Source of the DNA: CAVWGP01 sp963754645
Lineage (GTDB): Bacteria; Pseudomonadota; Alphaproteobacteria; Bin65
NCBI GenBank assembly: GCA_963754645.1
Contig: CAVWGP010000001.1
Coordinates: 62,001 to 126,000, forward strand
DNA: 64,000 nucleotides
Reading direction: 5' to 3'
Shown: piece after piece, positions 1-9,584 of the stretch
Layout: the number at the start of each line of letters is the position of its first letter
Numbering within the stretch: the first letter of the stretch is position 1
The notes under the pieces: model-generated
Told to the model about the DNA's origin: nothing
Database searches by the model: none
What the model saw: only the letters and a program-made list of their open reading frames with translations
Made by a program: the position numbers and the translations under genes

Positions 1-180
1 GCCCTTATAGGTGTTCGTGGCCGGATCGCGCATCGACATGGGATTGAAGTCGCCCGTCGTTCCGATTCGCAGAACGCTCTTGGCGAGAATATCCTGAAGG
101 CGCGATTTCTGCTGGGCCGACGCTTCGATTCCGGTGCCGAGCACGGCAATGGCGAGCACCCAGGCGACGATTCTGGTCAT
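1..180 (-). CDS. Periplasmic solute-binding protein, family-3/PheC-like (N-terminal part only)
   Basis: The window edge cuts this reverse-strand gene and only the first 60 codons are present. They encode a Sec-type signal peptide with a short Arg-containing start, a hydrophobic stretch and an ASAQ cleavage region near residue 23. This is followed by VLRIGTTGDFNPMS, which resembles the first beta strand of family-3 periplasmic binding proteins and of the related cyclohexadienyl dehydratase (PheC) branch. The protein should act in the periplasm, either feeding an ABC importer or as a dehydratase; the catalytic and ligand residues lie outside the window, so the two cannot be separated. It is divergent from the molybdoenzyme gene at 319. 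Confidence 0.55.
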   Translation of the reverse strand, partial: MTRIVAWVLAIAVLGTGIEASAQQKSRLQDILAKSVLRIGTTGDFNPMSMRDPATNTYKG

Positions 181-318
181 GTCCAACTCCCGAGGGTTAT
201 GTTTTATCGATCCTGACGGTGCGAGACTAACACGCCGGTTCCGCCGCTTGCGAGAGCCATTTGGCGCCGGGACGCGTATCGCCTAAACTCGCCGAACCAT
301 CGCTTGGGAAGGCACGAT

Positions 319-2640
319 ATGGACAGTAAGCTGTTTCCGACTGCGACCCATTGGGGCAACTACACCGCCGAGGTTGCGGATGGCCGCGTCATCGCCATGC
401 ATCCCTCGCCCGGCGATCCCGATCCGTCGCCGATCGGGCAGTCCTACCTCGACGCGCAAGACGACGCGGCGCGCATCCGCCAGCCGATGATTCGCGCCGG
501 CTTTCTCGAACGCGGCCACGCGGCGGGCGGCGCCGGGCGCGGCGCCGAGCCCTTCGTGGCGGTGCCCTGGAACGAAGCCCTCGATATCGCGGCGCGCGAG
601 CTCGCGCGGGTCAAGACCGGTTTCGGCAACAAGGCGATTTATGCCGGTGCCTATGGCTGGGCGAGCGCCGGCCGCTTTCATCACGCGCAAAGCCAAATGC
701 GCCGTTTTCTCAACCTGTTTGGCGGCCACGTTTGGAAAAAGAATTCTTATAGCCTGGCCGCGGCGGGCGTGATTTTGCCGCATGTGATGGGCAATCTCGA
801 ATCGCTGCTCGGGCAGATGACGCCATGGCCGACGATTGCTGCGCATGGCGAACTCATCGTCGCGTTCGGCGGCCTGCCGCTCAAGAACGCGCAAGTCAAT
901 TCCGGGCTGGTCAGCCGCCATGTCGCCGCCGAGGGCATGCGGCAATGCCGCGCCAACGGCATCGAGTTCGTCAATATCAGCCCGTTGCGCGACGATATCC
1001 CGGATTGGTGCGAGCCCGAATGGCTGCCGATCGTGCCGAACAGCGATGTGGCGCTGATGCTGGCGCTGGCGCACACGCTCGTCGCCGACGGCGCGCATGA
1101 TCGCGCCTTTCTCGAGCGCTGCTGCGTCGGCTATGCCGAGTTCGAGCCCTATCTTCTCGGCGCGACGGACGGCCAGCCCAAGACGCCCGAATGGGCGGCG
1201 CCGCTCACCGGCATCCCCGCCGCCACGATCCGCGATCTCGCGCGCCGCATGGCGCGGCAACGCACGCTGATCTCCGTCGCCTGGTCATTGCAGCGCGCCG
1301 ACAATGGCGAGCAGCCGTTCTGGATGGCGATCGTGCTCGCCGCCATGCTCGGCCAGATCGGCCTGCCGGGCGGCGGCGTCGGTTTCGGCTACAACGCGGT
1401 CAACGGTATCGGCAACGCGGCGCGTCAATTCGAATGGGCCGCCCTGCCCGTTCCGCCAAACGAAGTGGCCGAATTCATTCCGGTGTCGCGCATCGCCGAC
1501 ATGCTGCTCGAACCGGGATCGACGATCGACTACGACGGCGAGCGCCTGACTCTGCCGGACATACGCCTGATCTATTGGGTCGGCGGCAATCCGTTCCATC
1601 ACCATCAGGACATCAACCGCCTGATTGCGGCGTGGCGCCGGCCGGAAACCGTCATCGTGCACGAGGCATGGTGGAACGGCGTCGCGCGCCACGCCGATAT
1701 CGTCTTGCCGGTTTCGACGACGCTGGAGCGCAACGATATCGGCGCCGCCTTTCTCGACAACAACGCCGTGGCGATGCATCGGGCAACAGCGCCGGTCGGC
1801 GAAGCGCGCAGCGAGTTCGAGATATTTTCTGGCCTCGCCGCGCGGCTGGGATTCCGCGAGCGCTTCACCGAGAATCGCGGCGAAATGGAGTGGCTGCGGC
1901 ATCTCTACGATATCTCGCGCCAGCGCATTTCGCGGCACGGCATCGCGATGCCGGATTTCGACGAGTTCTGGCGCGCCGGCGGCATCGATCTGCCGGCGCC
2001 CGAAGGGCCGCAAGTCATGCTGAGCGCATTTCGCGGCGATCCCGCGCGCAACGCGCTGCCGACGCCGTCCGGCAAGATCGAGATTTTTTCGAGCCGCATT
2101 GCCGGCTTCCGCTACGCCGATTGCCCGGGCCATCCGGTGTGGCGCGCGCCCAAGGAATGGCTCGGCGCGCCGCTCGCGGCGGCGTACGCGCTGCATCTCG
2201 TCACCAATCAGCCGAAGACGCGGCTGCACAGCCAGCTCGACAATGGCAAGGTGAGCCGCGCATCAAAAATCAACGGCCGGGAACCGATCGTCATCAATAG
2301 CCGGGATGCGGCGGCGCGCGGCATCGCGTCGGGCGACATCGTCCGCGTTTTCAACGGCCGCGGCGCGATCCTGGCCGGCGCGATCGTGAGCGACGGCGTG
2401 CGGCCGAATGTGGTTCAGCTTGCCACCGGGGCGTGGTATGACCCGCTTGAGCAAGGCCGCATCGGCACGCTTGATAAGCATGGCAGCGCCAATGTCCTCA
2501 CCCGCGATGAAGGCTGCTCGCCGCTATCCCAGGGCCCCTCGGCCTTGAGCACCCTGGTCGAGATCGAGCGCTTCGACGGCCCGGTTCCGCCCATCAGTGC
2601 TTTCGATCCGCCGCCGACGGCGCCTCGAACGATTTCGTGA
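319..2640 (+). CDS. Molybdopterin-dependent oxidoreductase, BisC/TorA/DMSO reductase family
   Basis: This 773-residue protein is a bis-MGD molybdoenzyme of the S- and N-oxide reductase branch. The motif GAYGWASAGRFHHAQSQ (about residues 112-128) and NSYSLAAAGVILPHVMGN just after it match the DMSO/TMAO/biotin-sulfoxide reductases. The Ser of NSYS aligns with the molybdenum-ligand serine of that family. The C-terminal section (about 640-750) is the molydopterin-dinucleotide binding domain. There is no twin-arginine leader and no N-terminal 4Fe-4S cysteine motif, so it resembles cytoplasmic BisC more than periplasmic TorA or DorA. ATG 319 is preferred over an upstream TTG because GGAAGG lies about 6 bases before it. 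The physiological oxide substrate cannot be told from sequence. Confidence 0.85.
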   Translation: MDSKLFPTATHWGNYTAEVADGRVIAMHPSPGDPDPSPIGQSYLDAQDDAARIRQPMIRAGFLERGHAAGGAGRGAEPFVAVPWNEALDIAARELARVKTGFGNKAIYAGAYGWASAGRFHHAQSQMRRFLNLFGGHVWKKNSYSLAAAGVILPHVMGNLESLLGQMTPWPTIAAHGELIVAFGGLPLKNAQVNSGLVSRHVAAEGMRQCRANGIEFVNISPLRDDIPDWCEPEWLPIVPNSDVALMLALAHTLVADGAHDRAFLERCCVGYAEFEPYLLGATDGQPKTPEWAAPLTGIPAATIRDLARRMARQRTLISVAWSLQRADNGEQPFWMAIVLAAMLGQIGLPGGGVGFGYNAVNGIGNAARQFEWAALPVPPNEVAEFIPVSRIADMLLEPGSTIDYDGERLTLPDIRLIYWVGGNPFHHHQDINRLIAAWRRPETVIVHEAWWNGVARHADIVLPVSTTLERNDIGAAFLDNNAVAMHRATAPVGEARSEFEIFSGLAARLGFRERFTENRGEMEWLRHLYDISRQRISRHGIAMPDFDEFWRAGGIDLPAPEGPQVMLSAFRGDPARNALPTPSGKIEIFSSRIAGFRYADCPGHPVWRAPKEWLGAPLAAAYALHLVTNQPKTRLHSQLDNGKVSRASKINGREPIVINSRDAAARGIASGDIVRVFNGRGAILAGAIVSDGVRPNVVQLATGAWYDPLEQGRIGTLDKHGSANVLTRDEGCSPLSQGPSALSTLVEIERFDGPVPPISAFDPPPTAPRTIS

Positions 2641-2780
2641 GCGGCCATAACGGGTTGTAATCATTGGCCAAGCGCAGCGAGCGCGCGCGAGTCGGGCGAG
2701 TAAGGCAACGGATTCTACGTCCTCTGGCGTATAATCGATCGTAGACCCGCGGGACTCGGTCCCGCCCGGAGCATGACGCG

Positions 2781-4371
2781 ATGGCTCATTCGAAACGACG
2801 CCGCCCCTGGATTAAGTACCTCGTGGTGCTGGCGCTGGCGGGCGCCGGCGGCACTTGGTGGTATCTCGGCCGCGACACGGGCGGCGGCGCACCCGCCTAC
2901 CGCACCGCCAAAGTCGATCGCGGCACGGTTGCGAGCACGGTTTCGTCCAGCGGCACGTTGCGCGCCCTTGTCACCGTCGAGGTCGGAACGCAGGTCTCCG
3001 GCCAGATCAAGGAACTGCTTGCCGATTTCAACACCGAGGTGAAGGCGGGGCAGGTCATCGCGCGCATCGATCCGGCCATCTTCGACGCGAAGGTGAAAGA
3101 AGCGGAAGCCGAACTCGCAACTTTCAAGGCCAACGTCATGATGCAAAAGGCGCGGCTCGACAACGCCCGCGCAGAGTCGAAGCGGGCCAAATCGGCGCTC
3201 GACCAAGCCAAGCTGGATCTCGATCGCAACCGCGAACTCTTCGAGAAAAAGGTTTCGTCGCAGGCGCAATATGACCGCGCGGTTTCGACGCATGAGCAGG
3301 CCGAAGCCGCGCTCAACGCCCTAACCGCGAAGGAAGCCGAGCAGAAGGCGCAGATCGATTACGCCGACGCCCAGGTCTTGCAGAAATCGGCCGCCCTGCT
3401 GCGCGCCAGGATCGATCTTGAAAACACCAATATCCGCTCGCCGGTCGACGGCGTCGTCATCGGCCGCAACGTCGATATGGGCCAGACGGTGGCCGCCAGC
3501 CTGCAATCGCCGATCCTGTTCGTGATCGCGCAGAACCTGCGCCAGATGCAGGTCGAGGTGAACGTCGACGAGGCGGATATCGGGCGCATCCAGGAGCGTC
3601 AAAACGCGACCTTCACCGTCGAATTCCTTCCCCGGCGTTTCGTTCCCCGGCGTCGTCCGCCAGGTACGCAAACTGCCCAAGGATGTCTCCAACGTGGTGA
3701 CATACACGGTCGTGGTCAGCGCCGAGAACCCGCTGCTTCGCCTGCTGCCCGGCATGACGGCCAACGTCACGTTCGATATCGTGCGGCGCGACAATGTGCT
3801 GCGCGTGCCCAATGCGGCGCTGCGCTTCAGGCCGGCCGGCGAGCCCGGCAGCGCCGCCGCCGCGACGCCGCCGGCGCGCGGCACTCCCAGCGCCGGACAA
3901 GGCGCCGGCAATGCGCGCCAGCGCGCCGAGGAATTCGTCACCCAGCTCAAGACCGAAGTCGGCATCGACAAGGACCAGGAAGCGCAAGTGCGCGCGATCT
4001 TCGCCGAGATGGGCCAGCGCTTCCAGCAAATGCGCGCCGGCGGCGCCGACCAGGAACAGATACGCGAGGAAATGGCCAAGCTGCGCGCGCAAATTCCGGA
4101 CAAGGTTCGCGCGCTCCTGCGGCCCGATCAGCTCGCCAAATACAACGCCGTCGTCGAGCGCTCGTCCGACGTTCCGCGGCGCGGCACCGTGTATACCGTC
4201 GGCGAGAACGGCGCGGCCAAGCGCATCGAAGTGCAGCTGGGCGTGGCCGACGGCAGTTTCACGGAGCTGACCGGCGATGCGCTCAAGGCCGACGATCAAG
4301 TCATCGTCGGCTTCGACTCAAGCAAGAAAGCGGCGGCGCCCGCCGGGCGCGGCCCGCGTTTCGGATTCTAG
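2781..4371 (+). pseudogene. macA: MacA-like periplasmic adaptor (HlyD/RND membrane-fusion family), frameshifted
   Basis: The product is the periplasmic adaptor of a MacAB-type export pump. Residues 1-30 hold a membrane anchor (YLVVLALAGAGGTWWYL). A biotinyl-lipoyl hairpin half (VEVGTQVSGQIKELL) follows, then a long coiled-coil arm, then the second half (NTNIRSPVDGVVIGRNVDMG). The frame breaks at about 3624, where an extra T in GAATTCC interrupts what should read ...TVESFPG. The downstream frame continues cleanly as FPGVVRQVRKLPKDVSNVV and runs to a TAG at 4369. A charged Glu/Gln-rich insert of roughly 80 residues sits in the C-terminal part (3930-4170). Removing one base restores a single gene of about 530 codons directly upstream of its ATPase gene. 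Either a sequencing error or a recent frameshift is possible. Confidence 0.8.
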
Positions 4372-4379
4372 CGCCGCTC

Positions 4380-5123
4380 ATGACCGCTCCTCTCATACGC
4401 ACCGAAAAGCTCGGCAAGACCTATCGCATCGGCGACAATGCCGTGGCCGCGCTGCGCGACCTCACGGTTGCCATTCCGCATGGCGCGATGGTCGCCATCA
4501 TGGGCCCCTCCGGCTCGGGCAAATCAACCTGCATGAATCTGCTGGGCTGCCTCGATACGACAAGCGAAGGATCCTATTGGTTCGACGGCGAGGATGTCTC
4601 CAAGCTGGGCAGCGACGGCTTGGCCGACGTGCGCAATCGCAAGATCGGCTTCGTGTTCCAGCAATTCAACTTGATGGCGCGCGCCACGGCGCTCGAAAAT
4701 GTGGAAATGCCGCTGACCTATGCGCGCATGCCCGCACGCGAGCGGCGAAAGGCGGCCGAAACCGCGCTTGCCGCGGTCGGCCTCGCCGATCGCATGGATC
4801 ACCGCCCGACGCAACTATCCGGCGGGCAGCAACAGCGCGTTGCAATCGCACGCGCGCTCGTCAATCGCCCGGCCATGCTGCTCGCCGACGAGCCGACCGG
4901 CGCGCTCGACAGCCGCACCGGCGACGAGATTCTCGCGTTGTTCCAGCGCCTCAATCGCGAGGGCATCACGGTCGTCGTCGTGACCCACGACGAGAACGTG
5001 GCCGCCCACGCGCGGCGCATTTTGCGCTTCCGCGACGGCCTCCTGGTCGGCGACGCGGTTGTGGCAACGCCCATCGTCGCCGGCGCCGATGAAGCGCGCG
5101 CGCCGCTCGGAGCCGCGGCATGA
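4380..5123 (+). CDS. ABC transporter ATP-binding protein, MacB/LolD type
   Basis: This 247-residue ATPase powers the export system formed with the adaptor upstream and the permease downstream. It has Walker A GPSGSGKST (about residues 42-50), Q-loop VFQQFNL, signature LSGGQQQRVAIARAL, Walker B LLADEPTGALD and the H-loop VVVTHD, so every catalytic element is present. In canonical MacB the ATPase and permease are one polypeptide of about 650 residues; here they are two genes whose stop and start overlap as ATGA at 5120-5123. The start follows the adaptor stop by 8 bases, consistent with one transcript. Confidence 0.92.
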   Translation: MTAPLIRTEKLGKTYRIGDNAVAALRDLTVAIPHGAMVAIMGPSGSGKSTCMNLLGCLDTTSEGSYWFDGEDVSKLGSDGLADVRNRKIGFVFQQFNLMARATALENVEMPLTYARMPARERRKAAETALAAVGLADRMDHRPTQLSGGQQQRVAIARALVNRPAMLLADEPTGALDSRTGDEILALFQRLNREGITVVVVTHDENVAAHARRILRFRDGLLVGDAVVATPIVAGADEARAPLGAAA

Positions 5124-6355
5124 CTTATCGCGATTGCCTGCGCTCGGCGCTGCGATCGCTGCGCACCAATATCCTGCGCAGCGTGTTGACCTCGCTCGGC
5201 ATCATCATCGGGGTCGGCGCCGTGATCGCCATGGTGGCGATCGGCGCCGGCGCCGAGCATCGCGTGCAGAGCGTGATTCAACAACTTGGCGCCAACATCA
5301 TCATCATCTCGAACGGCTCGCAAAGCGTGGGCGGCGCGCGCAGCGCGGTGGGCACGCAGCTCGTGCTGACCGAGGAGGATTCCGAAGCATTGGCGCGCGA
5401 AGTCTCGGCGGTGCTGGTGGCCGCCCCCCAGGTGCGCGGCCAGCGTCAGGCGATCTTCGGCAACGCGAACTGGAGCACGCCGGTGCTGGGCGTGACCCCG
5501 GATTATCTCGAAGCGCGGGATTGGGAAATCGCCGCGGGCCGCATGTTCACGGACGCCGAAGTTCGCGGCGCCGGCAAGTTCGCCGTGCTGGGCAAGACCG
5601 TGGTCAAGAACCTGTTCGGCGAGGGCCAGGATCCGCTCGGCCAGACGATCCGCGTCAATCGCGTGCCGTTCACCGTGATCGGCGTCCTGATCGAAAAAGG
5701 ACAAACGCCGTTCGGCCAGGACCAGGACGACATGATCCTGCTGCCGCTCTCGACCGCCAAGAAGCGCGTGCTCGGCGGCCGTCAGCTCAAGGGCAATCTT
5801 GTCCACTCGATCACGCTCAAGGCGCGCGACGACAAAAGCTTGAAGCAGCTCGAGGAAGAGTTGATCGCCCTGCTGCGCCAGCGCCACAAGCTGCGCGACG
5901 GCCAAGCGAACGACTTCGACGTGCGCAACATCGCCCAGTTCATGGCGGCGCGCGCCAAATCGACGCGCATCATGACCATGCTGCTCGCCTCGGTGGCGGC
6001 GATCTCGCTCATTGTCGGCGGCATCGGAATCATGAACATCATGCTGGTTTCGGTCACCGAGCGGACGCGCGAGATCGGCCTGCGCATGGCGGTGGGCGCC
6101 AAGCGGCGGGACATCCTCACCCAATTCGTCGTCGAGGCCGTGACCCTATCGCTGCTGGGCGGCCTGATCGGCACGGTGATCGGCATTGCCGGCTCGCACA
6201 TCATCGCCAACCTTGCCGAGTGGCCCATGCTGCTGGAACCCGAGGCGATCCTCGTCGCTGTCGGTTTTTCGGCCGCGGTCGGCGTCTTTTTCGGCTATTA
6301 CCCGGCGCGCAAGGCCTCGCGCCTCGACCCGATCGAAGCATTGCGCTACGAGTAG
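5120..6355 (+). CDS. ABC transporter permease, MacB/FtsX-fold
   Basis: This 411-residue membrane protein has the MacB-type layout. One N-terminal helix (about residues 22-45, LTSLGIIIGVGAVIAMVAIG) is followed by a large periplasmic domain of about 220 residues and three C-terminal helices (about 285-310, 330-360, 370-390). The family marker GGIGIMNIMLVSVTERTREI is present, as is the end motif PARKASRLDPIEALRYE shared by MacB and LolC/E proteins. Together with the separate ATPase it makes a split MacB that should export a periplasmic or lipidic substrate through an outer-membrane channel. No TolC gene is in the window. Confidence 0.92.
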   Translation: MTYRDCLRSALRSLRTNILRSVLTSLGIIIGVGAVIAMVAIGAGAEHRVQSVIQQLGANIIIISNGSQSVGGARSAVGTQLVLTEEDSEALAREVSAVLVAAPQVRGQRQAIFGNANWSTPVLGVTPDYLEARDWEIAAGRMFTDAEVRGAGKFAVLGKTVVKNLFGEGQDPLGQTIRVNRVPFTVIGVLIEKGQTPFGQDQDDMILLPLSTAKKRVLGGRQLKGNLVHSITLKARDDKSLKQLEEELIALLRQRHKLRDGQANDFDVRNIAQFMAARAKSTRIMTMLLASVAAISLIVGGIGIMNIMLVSVTERTREIGLRMAVGAKRRDILTQFVVEAVTLSLLGGLIGTVIGIAGSHIIANLAEWPMLLEPEAILVAVGFSAAVGVFFGYYPARKASRLDPIEALRYE

Positions 6356-6424
6356 CGGCCCAAGGCCGATTGTGGCGCGTCCTTTCCTGCTCCATATTTA
6401 CGCCGGGAATGAACAGGAGAGACT

Positions 6425-8146
6425 ATGAACACCGCAAATTCGGGCGCCGGCGCCTATCCTTGGCTCAACGCCTATCCGGCCAATGTCAAATGGGATGTGG
6501 CCTATCCGCCGCGGCCGCTTTACGCGCTGCTCGACGACACCGTCGAGCGTTTCCGCCGCCGGCCGGCGATCGACTTTCTCGACCGCAAATACAGCTACGC
6601 GGAACTCGGCGCGCTGGTCAATCGCGCGGCCAAGGGCTTCCAGAAGCTCGGCGTCGTCAAGGGCACCAAGGTCGGCCTGTTCCTGCCCAACTGCCCGCAA
6701 TTCATCGTCTGTTACTACGGCGTTCTCAAGGCCGGCGGCACGGTGGTGAATTATTCGCCGCTCTATTCCGAGCCCGAACTCAAGCATCAGATCGAGGACT
6801 CCGACACCGACATCATGGTGACGCTGGGGCTGAAAGTCCTCTACCCCAAGATGAAGTCGCTGCTGGGTCAAACACGCTTGAAGACGCTGGTGATCGGCAA
6901 CATCCAGGAAGCGTTGCCCTTTCCCAAGAACTGGCTCTATCCGCACCTGCGAAAGCAAGACATCGCCGCCGTCGCGTGGGACGACAAGCACATCCGCTAC
7001 AGCGATCTGATCTCGAACGACGGCGCATTTGCGCCGGTCGCGATCGACCCCAAGGAAGACATCGCCGTGTTGCAATACACCGGCGGCACCACCGGCCTGC
7101 CCAAGGGCGCGATGCTCACGCATCACAACCTCGCGTCCAACGCCGAGCAGGCGCGGCAATGGTTCGCGCAGGCCCGCGAGGGCGAAGAACGCATGATGGG
7201 CGTGCTGCCGTTCTTCCACGTTTTCGCGATGACGTCGATCATGAACATGGGCATTCGCATCGGCGCGGAAATCATCATGCTGCCGCGTTTCGAGCTCGAA
7301 ACCGTGATGAAGCTCATTCCGAAGAAAAAGCCGACGCTGTTCCACGGCGTGCCCACCATGTATGTCGCGATCGCCGGCCACAAGAACATCGCCCAAACCG
7401 ACGTAACCTCGATCCGCGGCTGTATCTCGGGCGGCGCGCCCTTGCCGGTCGAGGTCAAGCATAAATTCGAAAAACTCACCGGCGGCCATCTCGTCGAAGG
7501 CTACGGCCTCAGCGAAAGCTCGCCGGTCGCGTGCTGCAACCCGCTCGAAGGCGTCAACAAGCCGGGCTCGATCGGCCTGCCCGTGCCCGGCACCAAGATC
7601 GTCATCACCGACCGCGATCATCCGCATAAAATTCTCGGCCTCAACGAGCCGGGCGAATTGTGCATCGAGGGCCCGCAGGTCATGAAGGGCTATTGGAAGC
7701 GCCCCGAGGAATCGGCCAAGACGCTGCTCGACGGCCGGCTTCACACCGGCGATGTCGCCTATATGGACGATCAGGGTTACATTTTCATTGTCGACCGCAT
7801 CAAGGACATGGTCGCCGTCGGCGGCTTCAAGGTGTTTCCGCGCAATGTCGAGGAGCAGATTTACAAGCATGCGGCGGTCGAGGAATGCACCGTCATCGGC
7901 GTGCCCGACGACTACAGCGGCGAGGCTGTCAAGGCCTTCATCAAGCTGCGCGCCGGCCAGAGCGCACAGGCGAAGGACATTCTCGATTTCATCCGGCCCA
8001 ATCTCGGCAAGCACGAAATGCCGCGCGAGATCGAATTCCGCGACCAATTGCCCAAGACTCTGATCGGCAAGCTCTCGAAAAAGGAGCTCGTCGAGGAAGA
8101 GCGCAAGAAGCACAAGGAAAAGAAGCAGGCCGCGAATCCCGCCTAA
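6425..8146 (+). CDS. fadD: Long-chain fatty acid-CoA ligase (AMP-forming)
   Basis: This 573-residue enzyme would activate fatty acids to acyl-CoA through an acyl-adenylate. The AMP-binding P-loop YTGGTTGLPKGAMLTH is near residues 217-232. GYGLSESSP, the hinge region RLHTGDVAYMD / DRIKDMVAVGGFKVFP and the C-terminal catalytic lysine context PKTLIGKLSKKEL are all present. Length and motifs fit FadD rather than acetyl-CoA synthetase. A good ribosome site, AGGAG, lies about 7 bases before ATG 6425. Only 10 bases separate it from the acyltransferase gene that follows, so activation and phospholipid acylation are probably co-expressed. Confidence 0.9.
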   Translation: MNTANSGAGAYPWLNAYPANVKWDVAYPPRPLYALLDDTVERFRRRPAIDFLDRKYSYAELGALVNRAAKGFQKLGVVKGTKVGLFLPNCPQFIVCYYGVLKAGGTVVNYSPLYSEPELKHQIEDSDTDIMVTLGLKVLYPKMKSLLGQTRLKTLVIGNIQEALPFPKNWLYPHLRKQDIAAVAWDDKHIRYSDLISNDGAFAPVAIDPKEDIAVLQYTGGTTGLPKGAMLTHHNLASNAEQARQWFAQAREGEERMMGVLPFFHVFAMTSIMNMGIRIGAEIIMLPRFELETVMKLIPKKKPTLFHGVPTMYVAIAGHKNIAQTDVTSIRGCISGGAPLPVEVKHKFEKLTGGHLVEGYGLSESSPVACCNPLEGVNKPGSIGLPVPGTKIVITDRDHPHKILGLNEPGELCIEGPQVMKGYWKRPEESAKTLLDGRLHTGDVAYMDDQGYIFIVDRIKDMVAVGGFKVFPRNVEEQIYKHAAVEECTVIGVPDDYSGEAVKAFIKLRAGQSAQAKDILDFIRPNLGKHEMPREIEFRDQLPKTLIGKLSKKELVEEERKKHKEKKQAANPA

Positions 8147-8156
8147 GCGCGGCGCG

Positions 8157-9584
8157 ATGTTCGACTCCGTCGCGGTTCCGGTTTGGCTGCTGGCGATCGG
8201 CGGCCTCTTGGCCGCGTGGTCGATTCTCGACCGGCTGCTGATGCCGGGCGCGCGCTGGTTCATCCGCCGGCGCGTCAACCGCGTGCTCGACGAGATCGGC
8301 GGCCGGCTCGATATCAAAATTCCCGCCTTCAATCTGACCAAGCGCCAAGTCTTGGTCGACCGGCTCGTGCACGATCGGTCCATCCAAGCCGCCGGGGCCG
8401 AAATCGCGGAGCAGGAAAAAAAGCCGCGCGCCGTGATCGCCGAGCAAGTGCAGCGCTATGCGCGCGAGATCGTGCCGGCGTTCAACGCCTATTTTTATTT
8501 CCGCATCGGCTATCGCCTCGCCCGGCGGATTTCGCGCATGTTCTATCACGTGCGGCTCGGCTACGCCGACGACGAAGGCCTGCGCAAGATCGGCGCCGAC
8601 GCGACGCCGGTATTCGTCATCAACCACCGCAGCAATTTCGACTACGTGCTCGTCGCCTTCCTCGCCGCGGAGCGCACCGCGCTCTCTTACGCGGTCGGCG
8701 AATGGGCGCGCATTTGGCCGTTGCAATCGCTCATCAAGCTGATGGGCGGATTCTTCGTGCGGCGCAATTCGAAAAATCCGCTCTACCGCAAGGTGCTGGA
8801 ACGCTACGTGCAGATGGCGACCGAGGGCGGCGTGCCCCAGGCGGTGTTTCCCGAGGGCGGGCTGACGCGCGACGGCAAGCTGCGCGAGCCCAAGCTCGGC
8901 CTGCTCGATTACATCCTGCGCGGTTTCGATCCGGTGGCGGGGCGCAACGTCGTCTTCATTCCGGTCGGCATCAATTACGACCGCGTCGTCGAGGACCGCA
9001 CGCTGCTGATGAGCATCGATCCCGACGCCAAGCCGCGCGGCAAATCTTTCGCCATCTGGACGACGGCGCGATTTTTCGGCCGGCAGATCGGCTTGGCGTT
9101 GCGCGGCCGCTGGACGCGATTCGGCTATGCCTGCGTCAATTTCGGCACGCCGATCTCGCTGCGCGACCACCTCGCGGCGCGCGGCGTTTCGATGAAGGAT
9201 ATGGCGCCCGAGCAGCGTATCGCGGCGCTGAAACAGCTTGCCGGCGTGCTCATGTCGGCGGTCGCCAAAGTCGTGCCCGTGCTCCCGGTGCCGCTGATCG
9301 CCCTGGTGTTCCGCCGGCGCGGAACGCTGCTGCTGTCCGAGGACGATGTGAAGGCGGCGGCGATCAGCGTCCTGCAGGATTTGGACGAGGCCGGCGCCAT
9401 CACCTATATTCCGCGCTCGGATCGCGACTACGCCATCGCCCTCGGCCTCGAAACGCTCAAGGCCCGGCACATCGTCGAGGAGGAAGACGGCTTTCTCCGC
9501 GTGCCCGAGCGCAACCAGAGCTTGCTCGACTACTACGCCAATTCGATCGAGCATCTGATTCCGGCCGAGGCGGCGCGCGCATGA
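8157..9584 (+). CDS. PlsB-like glycerol-3-phosphate / 1-acyl-glycerol-phosphate acyltransferase
   Basis: The 475-residue protein carries the H-x4-D acyltransferase box as NHRSNFD (about residue 160) and the FPEGGLTRDGKL block (about residue 232), which bind acyl donor and phosphate acceptor. A single hydrophobic N-terminal segment (residues 5-25) suggests a membrane anchor. It is shorter than E. coli PlsB (about 800 residues) but longer than PlsC (about 240). The function is therefore given as a PlsB-like family acyltransferase, placed between an acyl-CoA ligase and a lipase-like hydrolase. Its stop overlaps the next start as ATGA at 9581-9584. Confidence 0.8.
   Translation: MFDSVAVPVWLLAIGGLLAAWSILDRLLMPGARWFIRRRVNRVLDEIGGRLDIKIPAFNLTKRQVLVDRLVHDRSIQAAGAEIAEQEKKPRAVIAEQVQRYAREIVPAFNAYFYFRIGYRLARRISRMFYHVRLGYADDEGLRKIGADATPVFVINHRSNFDYVLVAFLAAERTALSYAVGEWARIWPLQSLIKLMGGFFVRRNSKNPLYRKVLERYVQMATEGGVPQAVFPEGGLTRDGKLREPKLGLLDYILRGFDPVAGRNVVFIPVGINYDRVVEDRTLLMSIDPDAKPRGKSFAIWTTARFFGRQIGLALRGRWTRFGYACVNFGTPISLRDHLAARGVSMKDMAPEQRIAALKQLAGVLMSAVAKVVPVLPVPLIALVFRRRGTLLLSEDDVKAAAISVLQDLDEAGAITYIPRSDRDYAIALGLETLKARHIVEEEDGFLRVPERNQSLLDYYANSIEHLIPAEAARA

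Noticed and set aside
3615..3700. Programmed frameshift in macA
   Set aside because: There is no slippery heptamer or downstream structure, and the adaptor family does not use frameshifting.
4277..5092. Alternative forward reading frame over the ABC ATPase gene
   Set aside because: It is out of phase with the complete Walker A, signature and Walker B motifs and is Arg-rich without domains.
6398..8383. Long reverse reading frame opposite the fadD-like gene
   Set aside because: It is a G+C-driven antisense shadow of a clear AMP-forming ligase and has no recognisable domain.
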